The notes beneath the pieces were generated by a model, which worked only from the letters and a program-made list of their open reading frames with translations, was not told the origin of the DNA and ran no database searches. This document shows positions 7,371 to 11,138 of a stretch of DNA of 11,138 nt, piece after piece. The translations under genes were made by a program, and so were the position numbers. Source of the DNA: JBDIBB01 sp039812685 (GTDB lineage Bacteria; Acidobacteriota; Vicinamibacteria; Vicinamibacterales; JAFNAJ01); assembly GCA_039812685.1 (NCBI GenBank), contig JBDIBB010000120.1:1-11138 (forward strand). The letters are read 5' to 3'. Position 1 is the stretch's first letter, and every line of letters starts with the position of its first letter.

Positions 7371-8399
7371 TCAGGCGGAGTTCAGGCCGGCCGCGCGCCG
7401 CGCCGCGATGGCCTCGGCCAGGATGGCGGCGATCCTTGTCGCACCCCGCCCGTCGATGGCGCGCGCGCCCCGGCCGGCCATGCGCCGTCTCCCGTCGCCG
7501 TCGGCGAGCAACGCCAGCGCCGAGGCGGCGACCCGGGCGAAGGTCGGCGGCGAGCTCCCAGCGCGCAGGATTCCGGCGTCATGCGCCAGCCCGGCGCGCG
7601 CGAAGGCCCGCAGCGTCTGCCGCTGGGCGTCGACGATGGCCACCGCCACGGCGGGCGTGCGCGCGGCCGCCGCCTCATAGAGCGAGGTGCCTCCCGCGAG
7701 GATGGCGACCGTGGCGGTCCTCAGGCTCGCGCCGAAGCGATCCGGGGCAACGACGGTCACGCCGAGCCGGCCACAACGGCGAACCATCGCCGGCGAGGGC
7801 GCCGTCAAGCCTGGCGCCAGGCTGATGTCGAGCGTGGCGCTCGCGTGACGGAGCGCCTCGACCAACCGGAGGGCCGTGCGGGAGCGTGGACCGCCCCCGA
7901 GGCTCACCAGCACGCCTCGCCTCTTCCCTCTCGTGCCGGTGCGGAGCCTCTGGTCTGGAGGTGGTGCCAGGATCGCGAACCGCGGGCCTGCACGGCAGCG
8001 TTCCGCGGGGCAAGCCCTGTCGGGGGCCTCGAGGCTGCCATCGATGGCAAGGTCGGCGCCGGTCGCGCCCAGGCCGAGATCGTGAATGGTGACGACGAGC
8101 ACGCCGCGCGCGCGGGCGGCGTGTACCCAGGGCGCGCCATGGCGCGACGATGGATCGTCGACGACGACGGCATCCCAGCGGCGCGAGCGCAGCGTGTGCG
8201 GCGTCACGGACTGGAGCCGGGCCCCGCGCGCCTTCGCCACGCTGCGAGCCGTTGCCGCGCCCCGCAGGCTGACGAGCCAGGGCACGCCGAGGGCCGCGGC
8301 AAGCCGTGCGCTCCTGACGAGGTGGCCGAAGCCGAGGCGGGGACCGGCAGCCACCCGGAACAGCAGGCGCGGACCGGGCGACACCGCCCGGGAGGTCAT
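7371..8399 (-). CDS. pseG: PseG/SpsG-like UDP-sugar hydrolase
   Basis: A 342-residue protein of the GT-B-like PseG/SpsG family. PseG cleaves UDP from UDP-2,4-diacetamido-2,4,6-trideoxy-altrose to free the sugar for the synthase. The N-terminal domain begins LLFRVAAGPRLGFGHLVRSA (12-31); H26 in GFGH matches the catalytic histidine of the family's GxGHxxR motif. DAVVVDDPS (76-84) and TIHDLG (104-109) follow the usual core. The C-terminal domain has VLVSLGGG (163-170), AILAGGTSLYEAAA (232-245) and VAIVDAQR (253-260), the nucleotide-binding region. The last motif usually ends in NQ and here has AQ, so substrate binding may differ. Basic and Ala-rich composition follows the GC-rich genome. ATG at 8399 overlaps the aminotransferase stop as ATGA; no Shine-Dalgarno sequence is seen. 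The open frame upstream of 8399 is not used. Confidence 0.8.
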   Translation of the reverse strand: MTSRAVSPGPRLLFRVAAGPRLGFGHLVRSARLAAALGVPWLVSLRGAATARSVAKARGARLQSVTPHTLRSRRWDAVVVDDPSSRHGAPWVHAARARGVLVVTIHDLGLGATGADLAIDGSLEAPDRACPAERCRAGPRFAILAPPPDQRLRTGTRGKRRGVLVSLGGGPRSRTALRLVEALRHASATLDISLAPGLTAPSPAMVRRCGRLGVTVVAPDRFGASLRTATVAILAGGTSLYEAAAARTPAVAVAIVDAQRQTLRAFARAGLAHDAGILRAGSSPPTFARVAASALALLADGDGRRRMAGRGARAIDGRGATRIAAILAEAIAARRAAGLNSA

Positions 8400-9577
8400 G
8401 ACGGCAGGCGGCGCCCGAGGCAGCGCCGGATCGCATCCACCACACGCTCGGCGTCCTCGACGGTCATGGCGCCCGACAGCGGCAGCGAGAGCGTCTGCGC
8501 GGCGACGCGTTCGGCCACCGGAAAGGCGCCCGGGGCGTAACCAAACCGCTCGGTGTAGTAGCTGAAGAGGTGCACGGGCCTGAAGTGGACGCTCGTGCCG
8601 ATACCTTCCTCGGCCAGGGCGGCGGCGAGGCGGTCGCGCGTCGAACCGCAACGCGAGGGGTCGACCAGCACCTGGTAGAGATGACGCGCGTGCACCACCC
8701 CGGGCGGACAGGACGCCGGCAGGCGCAGCCCGGTTGCCTCGAGGCCGGCGTCGTAGGCCGCCCACACGCGGGCGCGTGAGGCCTGCATCTCCTCCAGGCG
8801 CGTCAGTTGCCGCAGCCCGAGCGCCGCCTGGATGTCCATCATGTTGTACTTGTAACCTGGCGTCACGACGTCATAGAACGCGGTCCCCCCCTTCGCGTAA
8901 CGCGTCCATCCATCCCGGCTGAGCCCGTGCAGCGACGCGGCGCGCATGAAGGCCGCCGCCTCGTCGGAACCCGTCGTGACCATGCCTCCCTCGCCGGTGC
9001 TGATGTTCTTCGTGGCGTAGAAGCTGAAGCAGGTGAAATCGGCCGAGGTGCCCACCTTGCCGGCACTCGATCGGCCCTCGACGCAGTGCGCCGCGTCCTC
9101 GATCGTCACGAGATCGTTCCGCGCGGCGATGTCGCGCAGCGCCAGCACGTCGGCGGGCCGGCCTGCCAGATGGATCGGCAGCAGGGCTCGCGTGCGCCGT
9201 GTCACGGCGGCGCCGGCAGCCGACGGATCGAGCGTGTGGGTCACCGGATCGACATCGGCGAAGACCGGCGTGGCCCCCACGTGCAGGATGACGTTGACCG
9301 TGGCGCAGAAGGTGAGCGGGCTGGTGACGACTTCGTCTCCGGGCCCGATTCGTGCGGCCAGCAACGCCAGGTGGAGGCCCGCCGTGCAGGAATTGAGGGC
9401 GATGGCGTGCGGTGCGCCCACGTAAGCCGCAAACGCGGCCTCGAAGGCACGGACCCTGGGGCCCGTCGTCAGCCAGCCCGACCGCAGGACGTCGGCCACC
9501 GCCTCGACGTCGCCCTCATCGATGGCCGGACGGGCAACCGGCAGGTACGGCAGGGCGCTGGTCGTGTCTCGGGCCAT
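8396..9577 (-). CDS. pseC: DegT/DnrJ/EryC1/StrS-type UDP-sugar aminotransferase (PseC/SpsC-like)
   Basis: A 393-residue PLP enzyme that transfers an amino group, usually from glutamate, to a 4-keto sugar nucleotide. Family motifs in order are LPYLPVARPAIDEGDVEAV (9-27), GWLTTGPRVRAFE (34-46), NSCTAGLHLAL (62-72, cofactor phosphate binding), DEVVTSPLTFCAT (81-93), IEDAAHCVEG (159-168; D161 contacts the PLP ring) and FSFYATKNISTGEGGM (184-199; K190 is the Schiff-base lysine). Then come GYKYNMMDIQAALGL and, in the C-terminal domain, GIGTSVHFRPVH. Length and motifs are intact, so it should be active. With the downstream hydrolase and synthase it would make the 4-amino sugar of a pseudaminic-like acid. 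The dehydratase making its keto substrate is not in the window. ATG at 9577 has no clear Shine-Dalgarno sequence; it starts 31 bp after the preceding gene. Confidence 0.9.
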   Translation of the reverse strand: MARDTTSALPYLPVARPAIDEGDVEAVADVLRSGWLTTGPRVRAFEAAFAAYVGAPHAIALNSCTAGLHLALLAARIGPGDEVVTSPLTFCATVNVILHVGATPVFADVDPVTHTLDPSAAGAAVTRRTRALLPIHLAGRPADVLALRDIAARNDLVTIEDAAHCVEGRSSAGKVGTSADFTCFSFYATKNISTGEGGMVTTGSDEAAAFMRAASLHGLSRDGWTRYAKGGTAFYDVVTPGYKYNMMDIQAALGLRQLTRLEEMQASRARVWAAYDAGLEATGLRLPASCPPGVVHARHLYQVLVDPSRCGSTRDRLAAALAEEGIGTSVHFRPVHLFSYYTERFGYAPGAFPVAERVAAQTLSLPLSGAMTVEDAERVVDAIRRCLGRRLPS

Positions 9578-9608
9578 CGGATCGCAGCGATTCTACATGG
9601 CGTTCCGC

Positions 9609-10205
9609 TCAGGCGGAGGCCTGATCCAGCGTCTCCGGACGGGCGGCCGCGAAGGCCGGCGCCCAACGGCGAAGCGCCGGTTCCACGTCGTACTGCAGGA
9701 TGTCGGCGGCCGCCAGCCAGTCGCGCGCCCGCTGGGCAGCGACCAGCGCGTCGACGAAGCCCGTCAACTCGGTCGCGAGCGACCCGACGGCGTGAGGCGC
9801 TCCAGAGGCGAGGGTCGCCGCTCCCGCGATCGCGATGAGTGTCGACATTCCGTCGGCCAGTTCCGCCAGATCGGCACTCGCCGATTCGATGTCCTGGCCG
9901 CGGAATCCGTCGCCGATCGCCAGCGCGGCCTGGCAGAGGGGTTCGATGGACGACGCGGCTTCTTCGAGACACCGGCGCACCAGGCTCTCCGGCGTGCCGC
10001 TGCTCACCTCGACGGTTGCCATGTCGGTCAACGGGGTGACCATGATCCTGGGCTCGCGGAAGGCCGGCTCATCGATGCCATCGAACCGCACGTCGGTGAC
10101 GATGTGCCCCATGGCAGCCACGTGGTCGTCGAGTGCCTCCAGCAGGCCACCCCAGGTAGCCCCGGTCATCTCCAGATTCGCGCCGTTCAACAGCAATCTC
10201 GGCAT
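9609..10205 (-). CDS. Unrecognised protein, first gene of the minus-strand train
   Basis: A 198-residue protein I do not recognise. The first 60 or so residues look beta-rich (MPRLLLNGANLEM, HIVTDVRFDGIDEPAF, RIMVTPLTDMATVEVSS), with a helix around 18-32. Residues 75-195 look mainly helical, Ala-rich and moderately acidic. No signal peptide, membrane helix, zinc site or known catalytic motif is visible. It is much too short to be a Maf-type flagellin glycosyltransferase. GGAG sits about 8 nt before the ATG at 10205, a reasonable ribosome site. It is the first gene transcribed away from the flagellin promoter region and lies 31 bp before the aminotransferase. A role in flagellin handling or assembly is possible from position only. 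A longer plus-strand frame covers the same DNA but is Arg-rich and crosses gene boundaries, so the minus strand is chosen. Confidence 0.72.
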   Translation of the reverse strand: MPRLLLNGANLEMTGATWGGLLEALDDHVAAMGHIVTDVRFDGIDEPAFREPRIMVTPLTDMATVEVSSGTPESLVRRCLEEAASSIEPLCQAALAIGDGFRGQDIESASADLAELADGMSTLIAIAGAATLASGAPHAVGSLATELTGFVDALVAAQRARDWLAAADILQYDVEPALRRWAPAFAAARPETLDQASA

Positions 10206-10319
10206 CCTCGACTCCGGCCTCGCGCGGAAACCTCACGCCCGTGCGGCCCGACGGCGCGGCGCCTCAGGGCGGGTTCTGCCCCAGGGCTTCCCGCGCGGGG
10301 TGCGCGGCACAGGCAGCCT

Positions 10320-10370
10320 CACCCGCCGTACCGGCACGACGCTCGCGAGTCGTCGTGCCGGCGGCGGGTG
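10320..10370. repeat. Long GC-rich inverted repeat (20-bp stem) upstream of the flagellin promoter
   Basis: The left arm 10320-10341 and right arm 10351-10370 pair over 20 bp: CACCCGCCG, a 2-nt TA bulge, then CCGGCACGACG, against the exact complement. The 9-nt loop (10342-10350) is nearly all the palindrome CTCGCGAG. No T-run follows on either side, so it is not a normal intrinsic terminator. It lies 13 bp upstream of the sigma-28 -35 element, between divergent genes. It could be an operator, an insulator or a structured RNA in a longer transcript; the role is unknown. Confidence 0.7.
10333..10346 (+). promoter_or_regulatory. Possible sigma-54 promoter inside the inverted repeat
   Basis: GGCACGACGCTCGC fits the sigma-54 spacing rule GG-N10-GC, and the -24 side (cGGCACG) matches the consensus TGGCACG at six of seven positions. 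The -12 side is TCGC instead of TTGC. Many bacteria drive mid-class flagellar genes with sigma-54. The match lies in an arm of a GC-rich hairpin where such patterns arise by chance, so this is a weak call. Confidence 0.22.
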
Positions 10371-10383
10371 TCGGCGAGGCGAC

Positions 10384-10410
10384 TAAAGAAGATCCATGGC
10401 CTTCCGATTA
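10384..10410 (+). promoter_or_regulatory. Sigma-28 (FliA) promoter of the flagellin gene
   Basis: TAAA (10384-10387), a 15-bp spacer, then TCCGATTA (10403-10410) matches the flagellar sigma-28 consensus TAAA-N15-GCCGATAA with exact spacing, a perfect -35 and six of eight -10 bases, including the CCGAT core. The predicted transcript start is near 10417, about 83 nt before the flagellin ATG. This places flagellin in the late class of flagellar genes. Confidence 0.88.
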
Positions 10411-10431
10411 CCCCTGCGTCAGTGAGTGAAG

Positions 10432-10453
10432 CAGGCGGTTGGCAGACCGCCTG
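10432..10453 (+). promoter_or_regulatory. Flagellin leader stem-loop 1
   Basis: CAGGCGGT and ACCGCCTG form a perfect 8-bp stem around the hexaloop TGGCAG in the predicted flagellin mRNA leader. Its placement near the 5' end suggests an mRNA-stabilising or regulatory structure. No T-run follows, so it is not a terminator. Confidence 0.6.
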
Positions 10454-10454
10454 A

Positions 10455-10480
10455 GGATCCCGGCAGGGAAGCCGGGTTCC
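10455..10480 (+). promoter_or_regulatory. Flagellin leader stem-loop 2 with AGGGA loop (candidate CsrA site)
   Basis: GGA, a T-T mismatch and CCCGGC pair with GCCGGG, T and TCC around the hexaloop AGGGAA (10465-10470). The loop holds AGGGA, which fits the CsrA/RsmA core ANGGA; this protein prefers that motif in a hairpin loop. A second AGGGA lies 23 nt downstream over the ribosome site. CsrA binding is inferred from motif and layout. Confidence 0.5.
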
Positions 10481-10487
10481 AACTCTC

Positions 10488-10494
10488 AGGGAGG
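10488..10494 (+). promoter_or_regulatory. Strong flagellin ribosome binding site overlapping a second AGGGA
   Basis: AGGGAGG lies 5 nt before the ATG at 10500, close to the ideal Shine-Dalgarno sequence and much stronger than most sites in this window. Its first five bases also fit the CsrA core ANGGA, so a bound CsrA would block ribosome entry. Confidence 0.85.
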
Positions 10495-10499
10495 ACACC

Positions 10500-11138
10500 A
10501 TGGCATCGTTCTCAGTCGTCACCAACGTTGCGGCAAGCAATGCTCAGGCCAACCTGTATTCCACGAACGTGGGGTTGCGCTCGGCGTTGACCCGCGTCTC
10601 GAGCGGCTTCCGGATCAACAGCTCCGGTGACGACGCAGCCGGCCTGGCGGTGGCCAACGACTACCGCACCAAGGTCGCGATTCTCAACCAGGGCATCCGC
10701 AACGCCAACGACGGGCTCTCCACCCTCCAGATCAAGGACGGGGCGCTCGACAACATCAGCAAGCTGCTCGACCGGATGGCGACCCTGGCGACGCAGTCGG
10801 CCTCCAACGCGTTCCTCGGCGACCGCACCACGCTGGACAACGAGTTCCAGGACATCATCGCGGAAATCGACCGCGAGGCCCAGGTCGGGGGTCTGACCAC
10901 CTCGACGGGCTTCTCCGTGTTCATCAGCGCCGACGCCGGCGCGGAGACGGTCGGAGGGACCGTCGGCGCCGCCAACGCGAGCGGCCTCGGGCTGGCGGGC
11001 GACATCACCTCAGCCGCCAATGCCGCCACCGCCCTGGGCACCGTGAGCAGCGCCATCAGCGCGCTGGGCACCGTGCAGGGCCAGGTGGGCCAGATCCAGA
11101 ACCGGCTGAACTTCGCCATCTCGCTGGCGCAGTCGCAG
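10500..11138 (+). CDS. fliC: Flagellin, N-terminal 213 residues (3' end outside window)
   Basis: The filament subunit, exported unfolded by the flagellar type III system. The N-terminal D0/D1 part (about 1-125) is clear: TRVSSGFRINSSGDDAAGLA at 31-50, then ILNQGIRNANDGLSTLQIKD at 61-80 and LDRMATLATQSASN at 90-103. The C-terminal D1 helix is re-entered by about 180-213 (TVQGQVGQIQNRLNFAIS), so the variable middle is only some 50 residues (130-180), and the full protein should be about 260-270 residues, a short flagellin. The middle is rich in Ser, Thr, Gly and Ala, offering O-glycosylation sites for the nonulosonic acid made by the divergent genes (inferred). Two 10-residue units starting ALGTV (178-187 and 188-197) form a minor repeat. 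It has its own sigma-28 promoter and a strong ribosome site. Confidence 0.95.
   Translation, partial: MASFSVVTNVAASNAQANLYSTNVGLRSALTRVSSGFRINSSGDDAAGLAVANDYRTKVAILNQGIRNANDGLSTLQIKDGALDNISKLLDRMATLATQSASNAFLGDRTTLDNEFQDIIAEIDREAQVGGLTTSTGFSVFISADAGAETVGGTVGAANASGLGLAGDITSAANAATALGTVSSAISALGTVQGQVGQIQNRLNFAISLAQSQ

Larger units (their letters stand above)
10206..10499. other. Divergent intergenic region between the sugar/motor train and flagellin
   Basis: A 294-bp gap that carries the control elements for both directions. From left to right it has a very GC-rich stretch (10206-10319) with several small palindromes, the long inverted repeat at 10320-10370, the sigma-28 promoter at 10384-10410, and the flagellin leader with two stem-loops and a strong ribosome site. 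I find no clear promoter for the minus-strand genes: no sigma-28-like TAAA occurs in that orientation, and GC-rich GG-N10-GC matches are too easy to get by chance. I see no small gene here. Confidence 0.8.

Noticed and set aside
7302..8540. A 412-codon plus-strand frame opposite pseG
   Set aside because: No recognisable domain, low-complexity Arg/Gly/Ala composition, and it spans several real gene boundaries.
10262..10276. Sigma-54 promoter for the minus-strand train (GG-N10-GC on the complement)
   Set aside because: Only the GG and GC pairs fit; the surrounding bases do not match TGGCACG or TTGC, and such spacing is frequent by chance here.
10320..10370. Intrinsic terminator
   Set aside because: The stem is strong, but no T-run follows on either strand and no gene in the window is transcribed into it.
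9522..10454. A 310-codon plus-strand frame covering the 198-residue gene and part of the intergenic region
   Set aside because: It begins inside the aminotransferase gene and runs through the inverted repeat and the sigma-28 promoter; its composition is shadow-like. The minus-strand gene has a ribosome site and operon spacing.
1..11138. tRNA, rRNA, CRISPR arrays, insertion sequences or attachment sites
   Set aside because: I saw no cloverleaf, regularly spaced repeats, transposase motifs or terminal inverted repeats; the DNA is almost filled by the genes listed.

Overview
The window is GC-rich bacterial DNA with almost no spacing between genes. It carries part of a flagellar locus joined to a sugar-biosynthesis cassette. 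The base composition, the FlbD-MotA-MotB block and the flagellin suggest a motile, high-GC, Gram-negative-type bacterium. An acidobacterium (Vicinamibacteria-like) is my best guess, but this is inference; nothing in the window fixes the taxon.

Layout. One long minus-strand gene train runs from 10205 down past the left edge. In transcription order it holds: an unrecognised 198-residue protein; a DegT/PseC-type sugar aminotransferase; a PseG/SpsG-type UDP-sugar hydrolase; a HAD-family phosphatase; a NeuB/SpsE-type nonulosonic acid synthase with a C-terminal SAF domain; a CarB-like ATP-grasp ligase; an SpsF-type cytidylyltransferase; FlbD; MotA; MotB; then, after a 97-bp gap, glutamine-dependent NAD+ synthetase and the first 79 codons of a Gfo/Idh/MocA-type oxidoreductase. 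Seven of the eleven junctions are 4-nt ATGA or GTGA stop/start overlaps, so most of the train is probably translationally coupled.

Divergent from this train, on the plus strand at the right edge, is a flagellin gene (213 codons present, 3' end outside the window). The 294-bp gap between 10205 and 10500 holds a 20-bp-stem inverted repeat, a well-matched sigma-28 (FliA) promoter (TAAA, 15-bp spacer, TCCGATTA), and a leader of about 83 nt with two stem-loops. The second loop and the Shine-Dalgarno sequence each contain AGGGA, which fits the CsrA/RsmA core ANGGA. This resembles the flagellin leader of the FliW-CsrA circuit.

How the genes fit together. The sugar genes look like an Sps/Pse-type pathway: an aminated UDP-sugar is freed from UDP, condensed with PEP to a nine-carbon sugar and activated with CMP. 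The likely acceptor is flagellin, encoded next door and needed in the same assembly programme. The stator genes sit in the same transcription unit. The dehydratase (PseB), N-acetyltransferase (PseH) and the Maf-type flagellin glycosyltransferase are not in the window. The HAD phosphatase and ATP-grasp ligase are not part of the textbook pseudaminic pathway and may mark a variant sugar.
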